A stretch of DNA of 39,433 bases from an uncultured Flavobacteriaceae bacterium. Lineage in GTDB: Bacteria; Bacteroidota; Bacteroidia; Flavobacteriales; Flavobacteriaceae. The stretch is taken from assembly GCA_937923515.1 (NCBI GenBank), contig CALDUF010000086.1, positions 1-39,433 of the forward strand. The letters run 5' to 3'. Made by a program: the position numbers and the translations under genes. Shown here one piece after another: positions 1-10,367 of this stretch (its first letter is position 1; every line of letters starts with the position of its first letter). The notes under the pieces are model-generated. The model was given only the letters and a program-made list of their open reading frames with translations, searched no databases and was not told where the DNA came from.

Positions 1-621
1 GATTTTGTAAAACGTACCAGAGCACAATATCCAGAAAAGGTTATCATAGCTGGTAATGTAGTAACAGGAGAAATGGTTGAGGAACTACTACTATGTGGTG
101 CAGATATTGTTAAAGTTGGTATTGGCCCAGGTTCAGTATGCACTACACGTGTAAAAACTGGTGTAGGTTATCCACAACTTTCTGCAATTATAGAATGTGC
201 AGATGCAGCTCATGGCTTAGGTGGGCAAATAATCAGCGATGGCGGTTGTACTACACCAGGTGATATAGCTAAAGCTTTTGGTGCTGGTGCAGATTTTGTG
301 ATGTTGGGTGGCATGCTAGCTGGCCATGATGAAAGTGGCGGCGAAACTATTGAAAAAAATGGCGAAACATTTAAGAGTTTTTACGGTATGAGTTCTGCAA
401 CTGCTATGAGCAAACATTCGGGTGGTGTCGCAGATTATAGAGCTAGTGAAGGCAAAACGGTTGAAGTGCCCTATCGTGGAGCAGTAACACATACCCTAAA
501 AGATATTCTGGGCGGTTTGCGCAGTACTTGTACCTATGTAGGCGCCTCACGTTTAAAAGAATTAACTAAACGCACTACATTTATTAGAGTAGCAGAACAA
601 GAAAATAGAATTTATAACTAA
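1..621 (+). CDS. guaC: GMP reductase, 3' part only (5' end outside window)
   Basis: Reductive deamination of GMP to IMP with NADPH, part of cytosolic purine interconversion. The frame is open from base 1, so the gene starts upstream and about 206 C-terminal residues remain. The visible part carries the IMPDH/GMPR barrel signature [11 protein letters not shown] with the catalytic Cys, then [10 protein letters not shown], the phosphate-binding [18 protein letters not shown] stretch and the flap region [16 protein letters not shown]. The short flap with [10 protein letters not shown], and the [27 protein letters not shown] tail pattern, favour GMP reductase over IMP dehydrogenase. No hairpin terminator is obvious after the stop. 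The call is from family motifs, and the missing N-terminus does not affect it. Confidence 0.93.
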   Translation, partial: DFVKRTRAQYPEKVIIAGNVVTGEMVEELLLCGADIVKVGIGPGSVCTTRVKTGVGYPQLSAIIECADAAHGLGGQIISDGGCTTPGDIAKAFGAGADFVMLGGMLAGHDESGGETIEKNGETFKSFYGMSSATAMSKHSGGVADYRASEGKTVEVPYRGAVTHTLKDILGGLRSTCTYVGASRLKELTKRTTFIRVAEQENRIYN

Positions 622-824
622 TAGCTCGATTTTAATTACAAGTAAAACAAAAACAGCCTTAATACTTCTTATTCATATAAACTAATAATTGATTTGTTCC
701 AATAAACCAAATTTCCAGAAGAAACAAAAACTACAGTAACCTGAATTACAGTTATTTAAACAAAATTAGAGATCAATTATTTTATTTTAAAGTGTATGAT
801 CGGTTTGTATGTTTTGATAAAAAC

Positions 825-1685
825 CTACAAATCTTTAGTATGAAAAGGTATTAAGCCATCAATTGGTCTACGCTCAAAATTACCCACTGTAAAGCCCATT
901 TCTTCAGCTACTTCTTTTATTTCTTTTTCAGAAAAATAAGCAATAGAACCCGCAAAGTGAACTGGAACTGTTTTTAACTCTTCTTTGTACTGTAAAATCA
1001 TATTTTTAGCAAACCGTCGTATCCCATTTTTTATAAGTTCTACTATATAATCAGAATCCTTTTGCAAGAACATAAATTCAGCAAAATTTGCCAAATAAGC
1101 ATTAGGACTTGGTTGTTTATACAGGTTATATTTTATAAAATCTGATTCTAAATTATACTTTGCGCCAAATGCTATTTTAATGTTTTCTGGCATGTGATTG
1201 AAGTAATAGTCACGTAATAGTTCTTTGCCATAATAATTTCCAGAGGCGTCATCCATAAGTATGTAACCTAGAGAGTCTACACGTTGGTGCAATACGGCGC
1301 CATCGTAATAACTACAATTAGAGCCTGTACCCATAATACACACTACAGCAGCTTCTTTAGGATGACTTATAGTGGCATACACTGCAGCTAAAGTATCTTC
1401 GTTTACCGAAACTTCAGCATTAGAAAAGATATCAGATAGAACACCTTTTAAAAGTATTCTGGGATTTTCTGTACCACAACCTGCACCATAAAAAAACACG
1501 TGTGTTACCTTTTCTCTATTAGTGATAAGCGCATCACTTTTTTTAATTGTTTTATAGAGTTTCTTTTCACTTAAAATCGCAGGGTTTAACCCCTTGGTGC
1601 GTATTTTAGGCATTAATTTATTTCCATTGTTATCTACTGCTAACCAGTCAGATTTTGTAGAACCACTATCAACAATTAAAATCAT
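825..1685 (-). CDS. N-acetylglucosamine kinase-like ATPase (BadF/BadG family)
   Basis: A 286-residue sugar-kinase-fold protein probably phosphorylating N-acetylglucosamine or a related amino sugar in the cytoplasm. The N-terminus has the phosphate-1 loop DSGSTKSDW (residues 6-14), and a second phosphate loop, MGTGSNCSYYDG, lies near residue 120; both are typical of the ASKHA (actin/hexokinase) fold. Length matches the Bacteroidota family of about 280 residues. It is the last gene of a pfkA-gap-nagK-like minus-strand group, 86 bases after gap, and that spacer holds a strong terminator hairpin ending only about 12 bases before the ATG. Its expression is therefore probably by read-through or depends on that hairpin. 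Substrate specificity cannot be read from sequence; a glucosamine or other amino-sugar kinase is possible. Confidence 0.8.
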   Translation of the reverse strand: MILIVDSGSTKSDWLAVDNNGNKLMPKIRTKGLNPAILSEKKLYKTIKKSDALITNREKVTHVFFYGAGCGTENPRILLKGVLSDIFSNAEVSVNEDTLAAVYATISHPKEAAVVCIMGTGSNCSYYDGAVLHQRVDSLGYILMDDASGNYYGKELLRDYYFNHMPENIKIAFGAKYNLESDFIKYNLYKQPSPNAYLANFAEFMFLQKDSDYIVELIKNGIRRFAKNMILQYKEELKTVPVHFAGSIAYFSEKEIKEVAEEMGFTVGNFERRPIDGLIPFHTKDL

Positions 1686-1696
1686 AAGTTTAAAAG

Positions 1697-1748
1697 ATAA
1701 AAAAACTCCACAGACTACTGTGTATTACCACAATAACTCTGCGGAGTT
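1697..1748 (-). terminator. Intrinsic terminator between gap and the sugar-kinase gene
   Basis: Arms AACTCCACAGA (1704-1714) and TCTGCGGAGTT (1738-1748) pair over 11 positions with one wobble. On the minus strand the second arm is followed by a run of seven T, then ATC. It follows gap (stop at 1772) and ends about 12 bases before the ATG of the next gene, so it can act as a partial terminator for the kinase gene. Confidence 0.75.
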
Positions 1749-1771
1749 ATTATTACTAAATATATTATTTA

Positions 1772-2794
<1,023 letters not shown>

Positions 2795-3781
2795 TTATGT
2801 GCTCATGATATCTGAGACACGTAATAATTCTAAATTAATTTTTGATTTTCCTTTAATAGCTTTATCAAGCGGTGTTAATTCCATCACATTATTATGTAAT
2901 CCTACCATGTAATTTGTTTTACCTTCTTTTAAAGATTCTACAGCCTTAACACCCATTCTACTGGCTAAAACTCTATCAAAACAAGAAGGTGAGCCACCAC
3001 GCTGCATGTGCCCTAAAACAGATACTCTAACGTCGTAACCTTCCATGTTTTCATCAACATATTCTTTAAGCTCAAAAATATTTTTACCTATTTTATCGCC
3101 TTCAGCAACTACAACAATACTAGAAGACTTACCAGATTTTCTACTTTTGTTTAGAGAATCTACTAAACGATCTAATCCTAAATCTTCTTCAGGAATTAAA
3201 ATCTCTTCAGCACCACCGGCTATACCGACATTAAGTGCTATATGGCCAACATCACGCCCCATAACTTCAATAAAAAACAATCTGTTATGCGAGCTTGCTG
3301 TATCTCTAATTTTATCAATAGCTTCTACTACTGTATTTTGCGCGGTATCAAAACCTAGGGTGTGCGACGTTCCAAAAATATCATTATCAATTGTTCCTGG
3401 AATACCAATTACCGGAAAACCATATTCTTGATTAAAAATCATAGCACCAGTAAACGTTCCATCGCCACCAATAGCAACAAGTGCATCAATGTTAGCTGCC
3501 ACCAATTGATCGTGCGCTTTTTTTCTACCTTCTTTTGTTCTAAAATCTTTAGAACGTGCAGATTTTAATATAGTACCGCCTTTATTAATAATACCTTTAA
3601 CACTTCTAGGGCCCATAACTTCAAAATCTCCTGTCATCATACCTTCATAGCCCCTGTAAATGCCAACGCATTCTATACCATGATATGCGCAAGTTCTAAC
3701 AACTGAGCGCACTGCAGCATTCATACCTGGAGAATCTCCTCCTGAAGTAAAAACACCTATTTTCTTTATTTCTTTTGACAT
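2795..3781 (-). CDS. pfkA: ATP-dependent 6-phosphofructokinase
   Basis: Phosphorylates fructose 6-phosphate to fructose 1,6-bisphosphate, the committing step of glycolysis. The 328-residue protein has TSGGDSPGMN near the start (12-21), the nucleotide loop IGGDGT (104-109), PGTIDND (128-134) with the catalytic Asp132, and the substrate motif MGRDVGH (174-180). A Gly after GGD, where pyrophosphate enzymes have Asp, points to ATP as donor. First gene of the pfkA-gap group, with gap starting 18 bases after its stop. I could not find a convincing TAnnTTTG promoter box in the 145-base spacer upstream. Confidence 0.97.
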   Translation of the reverse strand: MSKEIKKIGVFTSGGDSPGMNAAVRSVVRTCAYHGIECVGIYRGYEGMMTGDFEVMGPRSVKGIINKGGTILKSARSKDFRTKEGRKKAHDQLVAANIDALVAIGGDGTFTGAMIFNQEYGFPVIGIPGTIDNDIFGTSHTLGFDTAQNTVVEAIDKIRDTASSHNRLFFIEVMGRDVGHIALNVGIAGGAEEILIPEEDLGLDRLVDSLNKSRKSGKSSSIVVVAEGDKIGKNIFELKEYVDENMEGYDVRVSVLGHMQRGGSPSCFDRVLASRMGVKAVESLKEGKTNYMVGLHNNVMELTPLDKAIKGKSKINLELLRVSDIMST

Positions 3782-3871
3782 TAAATCCTTTATTATGAGG
3801 TAAAATTACTAAACAAAAACCATATTTATATAACATATACCATATTTTAATGCTATATAAAACTACAACGT

Positions 3872-3907
3872 TTTAGTTAATAAAAAAGACGAATTTCGTT
3901 AACTAAA
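3872..3907. other. Inverted repeat between tamB and pfkA
   Basis: TTTAGTTAA (3872-3880) and TTAACTAAA (3899-3907) are perfect inverted arms around an 18-base centre that itself holds ACGAATTTCGT. On the minus strand a run of six T lies inside the loop after the inner palindrome. It follows the stop of tamB by 20 bases and precedes pfkA, so it is either a weak tamB terminator or an operator-like palindrome. Nothing decides between these. Confidence 0.4.
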
Positions 3908-3926
3908 CTATGGGTTATAAAATGTA

Positions 3927-6900
3927 TTAATTTGCTTTTGTAGAGGATTTTACCGTAATAAAACCAGGAAGCACTTTTTCTTCTTTTTGATTAGTGCTAG
4001 CTTTTGAAGTATCGTCTAATTTTGGCTTCTTTTTAAATAAGTTTCTAAGTAGTTCTTTAAAGGTATCAAAATCTACATTATAAGACAAACCAACCCCTTG
4101 TGTGTAGCCAATGTTTTGCCCAAAACTTTGGATGTTATTTTCTCTATTAAACACCTTTGCAGATAAGGTACCATCGGCATTTAATAAGAAGTTTATTTCT
4201 AAATCGCCCGCGACTACCGTTTGGGTTTCTCCTGCGCCGCCAACGGGCACACCAACACTACCATTAAAAAACACTTTGTCGTTTATTTGCGTTTGAAACG
4301 TAGCTACTACCCTATCGTCGGTTTGGTAGTCTGGTCTGTTTTGGCCTGCTTCGTAGTTAAAGCCAAAGTTAATTTTTCCATCTTCACTCGTAAAAATACC
4401 ATTTACAATTCCATTTAAACGTTCGGCAATTGTACCTGAAACATTTAACTCTCCTGAACCTCTATTTTGAAAAGAACCACCAGTTGCTAAAAAATACAAT
4501 GCCTGATCGCTACGTTCTGATTCCGTTTCTAAACGGTACTGCAGCTCTGATCTTATGGTGGAATTCACAGTAGGAAATGCAAAATCAAAACTAGGTTGTG
4601 GCCTTTCTAAATCGCCATTAAGTGTAATATTTAACTCTACTGGAATACTTCTGTTTATAGGATTATCCAAAAGTGGCGAAGGGTTGGTTTGCGTTTTATA
4701 GGTAGCTAACATGTTTATTTGTGCTTTCAACGGGTCGCCTTCCCAAGCTACTGTTCCACCAGGTTGTACAGTAAATTGTTTTTGTACCAAACCACCGTAA
4801 GCAAAATTATAAACCCCTTCAAATACCGAGAAATCGCCCCACATATCAAACTTTCCGTTGGTATTAATTTCTACCAATAAACCACCAACACCACGACCCT
4901 TTAATGCATGCCCAGTTTCTTTATTGATAATAATTTCTAACTCTGCATCTTGGGTAACATCTAAATCAAAATCCAATTCTAAACCTTGTACATCTTCTAA
5001 AACAAAGGCTTCTCCTTTTTCTCTGGCCTGCTTTTGCTCTGGCGTTATAAAGTGTATGAATGAATTGTCTCCAAATGATTCTGTATCGCTTAACGGAATT
5101 TTAAATACCGTTCCTCTTTTAGTTTCACCTATAACACGTATCATCAGCTCTTCTGTAGGGCCATAAATACTTGCAGTACCACCAACAAAACCTGTACCGT
5201 AATATAAAGATTCTTCCGTTTCTTTGGTGTCTAAAACTAAAAATCTATCGGTAGATAAACCTAAATCTAACCTCCAAGCAGATAGGTTTACATGACTTAA
5301 TTTTCCGCTTAATCTTGCTAACGACTTATATTTTGAATCTGTTAGCAACACATCACTAAACAAAAAACTTTGGTTGTCTAAACCTACCTTGGCATTATCA
5401 TTTAGTTTGTAATCTACATTTAAATACGGAATGGTAAAGCCACCATTATTAATATTTAATTCGCCAACAATATCGGGTTTTAATAAGTTGCCTATAATAT
5501 TTGCTTTACCCGTGGCAACACCTCTAATTTTAGACAGCACACCCGACAGTAGCGGATTTAAAGGGCTTAAATTAAATCTATTGAATTCTAAATCTACATC
5601 AATTTTTGATTTATTTCTGCGTACATCTATATCGCCAATGGCGGTAAACGTGCTTTTTACTTCATCTATAATACTAACATCTACATTGTATTTTGATAAA
5701 TCTTCGTTCCCAACAATTTGTGCATTAAAATCACCTAGAGGAAAATTATTTACTTTTAAATTTTCTACAATTACTGTTGAATTAGGTAAATACGCACCGT
5801 TTTTTTGTAGAATATCTAGTTTACCATTTACAATGCCGTTAAGCTTTAAACTATCAATATCTGGTGTTATTTTTGAAAGCCTAACATCTTTAAATTTCAA
5901 TTTTAAATCCTTCTCTGTGGAGTCTTTTACAAAACCAGATAAGGTAACTTTTTCTGATCCATGATTGATATTTAAACCATTTATTTCAAACGAAGAAAAA
6001 TCTTTATTGAATGAAATCTTATTAAATCTATCGTTATTCTCATTAATTAACCATTTATAATCTTTAATACTAACATCTGATGTTTTAAAACCAATCACAG
6101 AATTATTCTCTTGATTTATGGTATGGTAAAAACTTAAATTGATCTTGTCGTTATTCTGTTTTCCTCCAGAAAATTCTGAACGCATAAAAAGTGTATCGTT
6201 AACAGTAGCGTTAATTAAACTAAATTTAGAAGCGTTGTAAAATTTTGTATTTACACTATCTATTTCTACATAAGTGTTAAAAAGCGGATTGCTATTATCA
6301 ACTTGTAGCTCTACCTTTTTTACAAAATTATTAAGTAGTTTTATTTCGGGCGATTTAAAAGTGAGCTTAAACTTATCAGCATCACTATGCATGCTACCTC
6401 TAATAAAAGTGTTTTTACCCAACTCAAGTTCGGGATATATTACCTCAATAATTTTATTATAAATTTTGAAGTTGAAATTGATACGTTGGTTATCTGCAAC
6501 TGCATGTGGTTTGTAATTGGTGTAAATATTACCCACCGAGTTTTCTAAAAGCTTAACTATGTCGCGTACTGAAAACTCGCCGCTTATACCACCTTCAATA
6601 ATATCAGGAGAATCTATATCTATATAACGCGTATTACCTTCAAACTTAGACGCTATTTTAAAACTCTCAAAATTATAAGTATCATTTTCGTTTTTGTAAG
6701 AGGTGTTTCTAAAGGTTATTCTGCCATAGGCATCATCAAAACTACTACTGTTCATATTCATATTAACAGTACTTTTAAAAATAGAAATGCTATCTTTTTT
6801 TACGAAATTTAGCTTGTTTAGGTTTGCATAGTCTACCTCAGCTTCAAAATCATACTTATTTATTGTTTCAGAATAATCAACTAAACCATTAAATTTTAGT

Positions 6901-8330
6901 TTTAGGTGCTTATCATTCACTAATAAAATACCGTCAAAAATTTTGTTTTTTATTTTCCCTGCTACTTGCGTTTTTTTATAGTTGTAATTATTAAAATTTA
7001 ATTGATATACATCACCTTTAACTTCTGTATCAATAGTTTCGGTTACAAAACCTCTACCGTTAACATTTAGATCTAAAGACACGTTTCCTACTTTAGGATC
7101 TTTAATAAAAGTGCCTAGATTAAACGTATCTAAAACTATTCTACCCTTGTAGGACGCGTTATCAATGTCATTAATATTAGTAATATTTAAATCAGACGCT
7201 ATAAACCCTAATTCTGTATCCATCTGTATATCTGCGACTACTTTAGAGGCTGTTACTTGAGAATCTCCAGTAATTTTAAATTTACCTAAGCTATCAAAAG
7301 ATGATGGTATAGCTGCACCTAAAACATTGGGCAACAATGCTTTTAAGTCTTTGTAGGTTGATGTTAAGTTAGTAAATGTACCATCCATCAAAAAATCGTT
7401 TGATGCTTTACTAAATAAATTCTTAAAATTTATATTACCGTATACAGTGGTATTAGTACTAGTGTTTAACTTTAAGTTTTTGGCATTTAAATCGTTTAAA
7501 GTTCCAGAAAGGTCTACACTAAACGTGGTTTGCTGATTTTTACCAAATTCGTTATAAAACGTGTTTAGCTCATCCATTAAAACATTCGAATCTTTAAAGG
7601 ATGCTTCTAAAGTCACCTTATTCGTAAAATATTGTAAATCTTCTCTTCTGTATAGAAATTTTAAATCACCTTTTAAAATAGAGTTTTTGGTTTTTACCTC
7701 TAGCTTATCAAACGTCATGCTAGATATGGTGTACTTAAAATTAGTCATTAAGTTTTTAACCGTAACACCTCTGCTATCTTTAAACGATAACGTATTAATG
7801 CGTGTGCTCACATCGCTACCATCAATTAAAAAATCAGTGGCATTAATATTTAAATCATCAAACTCTAAAATTTTAGTAGTTTCTCTATTTTCATCTAATA
7901 ATCTAAAAGTACTTTGGTAAATTGAAACATCGCTAGAAGACAATAAAAAATTTGAGCCTGCTTTTTTGGGATTATCAGAGGATAGTTTATCTACAAAAAC
8001 ATCAAGATTAGTGCCTTTATGCCCTTTATAAGTTTTGATGTTAAATACTAAATCTGTAATATCAATATCTCCAAACACCAATTGCCCATTCACTAAGTTT
8101 GAAAAACTTAAAATTGATGTGTTTAAGGTTTTAATACCTATAAGTGTGTCTTGTTTATAATCTTCTATATACACGTCTTTTAGCTCAACATCACCATTAA
8201 ATTGAAGCCCTACTTTGTCTATATTTATATTTGTTTTATAATCGTTATTTATACGCTTGGTAACATAATTACCCACGCTAGTTTGTACAGCAGGAATAGA
8301 AAGTGTAAGCACCAAAATAACAAATAGCAA
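3927..8330 (-). CDS. tamB: TamB-like translocation and assembly module protein (DUF490 C-terminus)
   Basis: A very long periplasm-spanning protein anchored in the inner membrane, belonging to the AsmA/TamB lipid-bridge superfamily, implicated in outer-membrane protein assembly and lipid transport between membranes. It has a hydrophobic N-terminal anchor, then over 1,000 residues of beta-rich repetitive sequence (recurrent short V/I-x-L/F-x strands separated by Asn/Asp turns), and a C-terminal DUF490 region from about residue 1,050 (GGTASIYGPTEELMIRV, LEDVQGLELDFDLDV, ELNVSGTIAERLNGIVNG). Total size, about 1,470 residues, suits the Bacteroidota family. The given start is a TTG that would cut the anchor short: in frame upstream the sequence continues KKAFKILYKILAILL before a stop near 8391, without an ATG, so translation may begin at an ATT near 8378-8381. 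The divergent neighbour tsaD is the usual partner in this phylum. Confidence 0.9.
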   Translation of the reverse strand: MLFVILVLTLSIPAVQTSVGNYVTKRINNDYKTNINIDKVGLQFNGDVELKDVYIEDYKQDTLIGIKTLNTSILSFSNLVNGQLVFGDIDITDLVFNIKTYKGHKGTNLDVFVDKLSSDNPKKAGSNFLLSSSDVSIYQSTFRLLDENRETTKILEFDDLNINATDFLIDGSDVSTRINTLSFKDSRGVTVKNLMTNFKYTISSMTFDKLEVKTKNSILKGDLKFLYRREDLQYFTNKVTLEASFKDSNVLMDELNTFYNEFGKNQQTTFSVDLSGTLNDLNAKNLKLNTSTNTTVYGNINFKNLFSKASNDFLMDGTFTNLTSTYKDLKALLPNVLGAAIPSSFDSLGKFKITGDSQVTASKVVADIQMDTELGFIASDLNITNINDIDNASYKGRIVLDTFNLGTFIKDPKVGNVSLDLNVNGRGFVTETIDTEVKGDVYQLNFNNYNYKKTQVAGKIKNKIFDGILLVNDKHLKLKFNGLVDYSETINKYDFEAEVDYANLNKLNFVKKDSISIFKSTVNMNMNSSSFDDAYGRITFRNTSYKNENDTYNFESFKIASKFEGNTRYIDIDSPDIIEGGISGEFSVRDIVKLLENSVGNIYTNYKPHAVADNQRINFNFKIYNKIIEVIYPELELGKNTFIRGSMHSDADKFKLTFKSPEIKLLNNFVKKVELQVDNSNPLFNTYVEIDSVNTKFYNASKFSLINATVNDTLFMRSEFSGGKQNNDKINLSFYHTINQENNSVIGFKTSDVSIKDYKWLINENNDRFNKISFNKDFSSFEINGLNINHGSEKVTLSGFVKDSTEKDLKLKFKDVRLSKITPDIDSLKLNGIVNGKLDILQKNGAYLPNSTVIVENLKVNNFPLGDFNAQIVGNEDLSKYNVDVSIIDEVKSTFTAIGDIDVRRNKSKIDVDLEFNRFNLSPLNPLLSGVLSKIRGVATGKANIIGNLLKPDIVGELNINNGGFTIPYLNVDYKLNDNAKVGLDNQSFLFSDVLLTDSKYKSLARLSGKLSHVNLSAWRLDLGLSTDRFLVLDTKETEESLYYGTGFVGGTASIYGPTEELMIRVIGETKRGTVFKIPLSDTESFGDNSFIHFITPEQKQAREKGEAFVLEDVQGLELDFDLDVTQDAELEIIINKETGHALKGRGVGGLLVEINTNGKFDMWGDFSVFEGVYNFAYGGLVQKQFTVQPGGTVAWEGDPLKAQINMLATYKTQTNPSPLLDNPINRSIPVELNITLNGDLERPQPSFDFAFPTVNSTIRSELQYRLETESERSDQALYFLATGGSFQNRGSGELNVSGTIAERLNGIVNGIFTSEDGKINFGFNYEAGQNRPDYQTDDRVVATFQTQINDKVFFNGSVGVPVGGAGETQTVVAGDLEINFLLNADGTLSAKVFNRENNIQSFGQNIGYTQGVGLSYNVDFDTFKELLRNLFKKKPKLDDTSKASTNQKEEKVLPGFITVKSSTKAN

Positions 8331-8446
8331 TAGTAGTATTGCTAAAATTTTATATAATATTTTAAATGCTTTTTTAATAATGGGTTTGTATTAAAATACC
8401 TTACAAGTAAACATACAACTTAGGCAAAATACAATGAAATAATGCC

Positions 8447-8454
8447 TAATTTTG
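8447..8454 (+). promoter_or_regulatory. Candidate promoter -7 box for tsaD
   Basis: TAATTTTG matches the Bacteroidota -7 consensus TAnnTTTG, 77 bases before the tsaD ATG, in the tamB-tsaD divergent spacer. No TTG is present at the expected distance upstream, so support is partial. Confidence 0.35.
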
Positions 8455-8531
8455 TATTTACGAAATTATAAAGAAAAACGGATGTTTAACTCGATTTCAA
8501 AATTAACAATTATTGTGCCTAATATTAAGTA

Positions 8532-9554
8532 ATGACTAAACAAAATATTTATATACTTGGCATAGAGTCGTCTTGCGATGATACTTCGGCATCTGTAATA
8601 CATAACGGCACTGTTTTAAGTAATGTTGTTGCAAGCCAAAGCATTCATGAAGCTTATGGCGGTGTGGTACCAGAGTTAGCCTCTAGAGCGCACCAGCAAA
8701 ACATTGTGCCTGTAGTGCACCAAGCACTTAAAAAGGCAAACATTACCAAAGCACAACTTAGTGCTATAGCCTTTACTAGAGGCCCTGGTTTAATGGGTAG
8801 TTTGTTGGTCGGTACATCATTCGCTAAGTCTTTGGCTTATGGTTTAAATATTCCTTTAATTGATGTTAACCATATGCAAGCCCACATTTTGGCACATTTT
8901 ATTGAAGAAGACGATTTTAAAAAACCGCCATTTCCGTTTTTAGCTATGACTATTTCTGGCGGGCATACGCAAATAGTTAAAGTAGACAATTATTTTAAAA
9001 TGACGGTAATAGGCGAAACTATTGATGACGCCGTAGGTGAAGCTTATGATAAAAGCGGAAAGATTTTAGGTTTAGGTTATCCTGCGGGTCCAGAAATTGA
9101 TAAACGTGCCCAATTAGGAAATCCTAAAGCTTTTAAATTTACCAAACCTAGAGTAGATGGTTTAAATTTTAGTTTTTCTGGATTAAAAACTGCTATTTTA
9201 TATTTTATACAAAAACAAACTAAAGCAAACCCCAATTTTATTACAGAACACCTTAACGACATTTGCGCTTCGATACAATATACCATCATCGGCATTTTAA
9301 TGGATAAACTAAAAAAAGCTGTTAAAGAAACTGGCATTACACATATAGCCATTGGTGGCGGTGTTTCAGCAAACTCAGGTATTCGAAAAGCACTTAAAGA
9401 TGGTGAGCAAAAATTTGGTTGGACTACCTATGTTCCCAAATTTGAATACACTACTGATAATGCTGCAATGATTGCTATTGTGGGATATTTAAAGTTTTTA
9501 GAAGGCGATTTTGCAGCACAAGATGTTATGGCTTCAGCGCGATTAAAGATTTAA
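8532..9554 (+). CDS. tsaD: tRNA N6-adenosine threonylcarbamoyltransferase TsaD
   Basis: Transfers threonylcarbamoyl from threonylcarbamoyl-AMP to A37 of ANN-decoding tRNAs, as the catalytic subunit working with TsaB and TsaE (not in this window). The 340-residue protein starts with GIESSCDDTS (10-19), has the iron-ligand pair in NHMQAH (H114, H118), the ASKHA loops ISGGHTQIV and GGGVSANS, and the late metal-ligand Asp in YTTDNAAM. All are Kae1/TsaD signatures and the length is normal. The ATG follows a 5' region with an ATTAAGTA stretch but no Shine-Dalgarno. The gene stands alone, divergent from tamB. Confidence 0.97.
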   Translation: MTKQNIYILGIESSCDDTSASVIHNGTVLSNVVASQSIHEAYGGVVPELASRAHQQNIVPVVHQALKKANITKAQLSAIAFTRGPGLMGSLLVGTSFAKSLAYGLNIPLIDVNHMQAHILAHFIEEDDFKKPPFPFLAMTISGGHTQIVKVDNYFKMTVIGETIDDAVGEAYDKSGKILGLGYPAGPEIDKRAQLGNPKAFKFTKPRVDGLNFSFSGLKTAILYFIQKQTKANPNFITEHLNDICASIQYTIIGILMDKLKKAVKETGITHIAIGGGVSANSGIRKALKDGEQKFGWTTYVPKFEYTTDNAAMIAIVGYLKFLEGDFAAQDVMASARLKI

Positions 9555-9688
9555 TCTTGCAATTAAAATCAACTAAAATTCTAATAACTAAAGGATAAAA
9601 TCAGCGCTTACTATATCCATTTAAAGTTGTAAACATAAAATTCTTAAAAACTTATTAGTAGCTAAAATTTATACAGTCGTATAACATT

Positions 9689-9696
9689 TAAATTTG
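9689..9696 (+). promoter_or_regulatory. Candidate promoter -7 box for the PPIase-rsmE unit
   Basis: TAAATTTG fits TAnnTTTG. It lies 11 bases before the first ATG (9708) and 20 before the second (9717). A transcription start a few bases downstream of the box would leave very little leader before 9708, which favours 9717. No TTG at the expected -33 spacing. Confidence 0.45.
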
Positions 9697-9716
9697 AAAA
9701 AATTAAAATGCACAAC

Positions 9717-10367
9717 ATGAAACAACACCTACTTACCTTAATTTTTTTAGCAGTTTTTACAGTACTTAACGCCCAAACTAGCACAGAAAAAACGCTACAA
9801 ACTATTGAAACCCAAGAGCAAGCAAAACAGTTTATTAAAGATAAATACGCCTTTAACAGTAAACTATTTACATTTAATGAAGAAAAACACAAAACTCAAT
9901 TAGCCAAGGCGCTTTTTAAATTAGATAAAGGTGCTGTAAAAACTGAAAAAACTGCACGTGAAAAAACAATCTATAAGATTTTAGAGAAGCACACAAATTC
10001 TTATTACAGAGTGGCCTATATTTACTTAGATGGAAACAAATATACCGTGAGCAGTATTAATGCTCTTAGAGAAACACTAATGAGAAAATACAAAAACGGC
10101 ACACCCTTTAACGCTTTGGCAAATCAATACTCTATGGATAATGGCAGTAATAATGGCAGTAATAAAGGCGGCGATACGGGTTGGGTGACCTTAGGTGAAA
10201 TGTCTGAAAATTTTGAAAGTGAAGTGTTTGCAAAAGAGCACGATATTAATACAGTCTATACTTTTGATATACCTTCTGAAAACGGCTATTATTTAGTAAA
10301 GCAAACGCATAAACCTAAAGAAATTACCGAAATAAAAGTATTGAAAATAATTGAGCCTCTAGAATAA
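9717..10367 (+). CDS. Secreted parvulin-type peptidyl-prolyl isomerase
   Basis: A periplasmic folding helper of the PpiC/parvulin class by sequence. The start at 9717 gives a classical signal peptide (MKQHLLTLIFLAVFTVLNAQ) ending at a likely signal-peptidase-I site; the ATG at 9708 would add only three residues. The C-terminal half carries the rotamase pattern: YRVAYIYLDG, then RETLMRKYKNGTPFNALANQYSMD, GGDTGWVTLGEMSENFE and a YYLVKQTHKP strand. The N-terminal third has no recognised domain. A short repeat NGSNNGSNKGG sits in the loop before GDTGW and may vary in length between strains. Its stop overlaps the rsmE start by one base (TAATG), so the two genes are translationally coupled. Exact substrate unknown. 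Confidence 0.85.
   Translation: MKQHLLTLIFLAVFTVLNAQTSTEKTLQTIETQEQAKQFIKDKYAFNSKLFTFNEEKHKTQLAKALFKLDKGAVKTEKTAREKTIYKILEKHTNSYYRVAYIYLDGNKYTVSSINALRETLMRKYKNGTPFNALANQYSMDNGSNNGSNKGGDTGWVTLGEMSENFESEVFAKEHDINTVYTFDIPSENGYYLVKQTHKPKEITEIKVLKIIEPLE

Noticed and set aside
5431-5964. Long plus-strand open frame (177 residues) inside tamB
   Set aside because: It lies wholly opposite tamB, in low-complexity AT-rich coding sequence, with no domain pattern and no upstream signal; tamB is the real gene.
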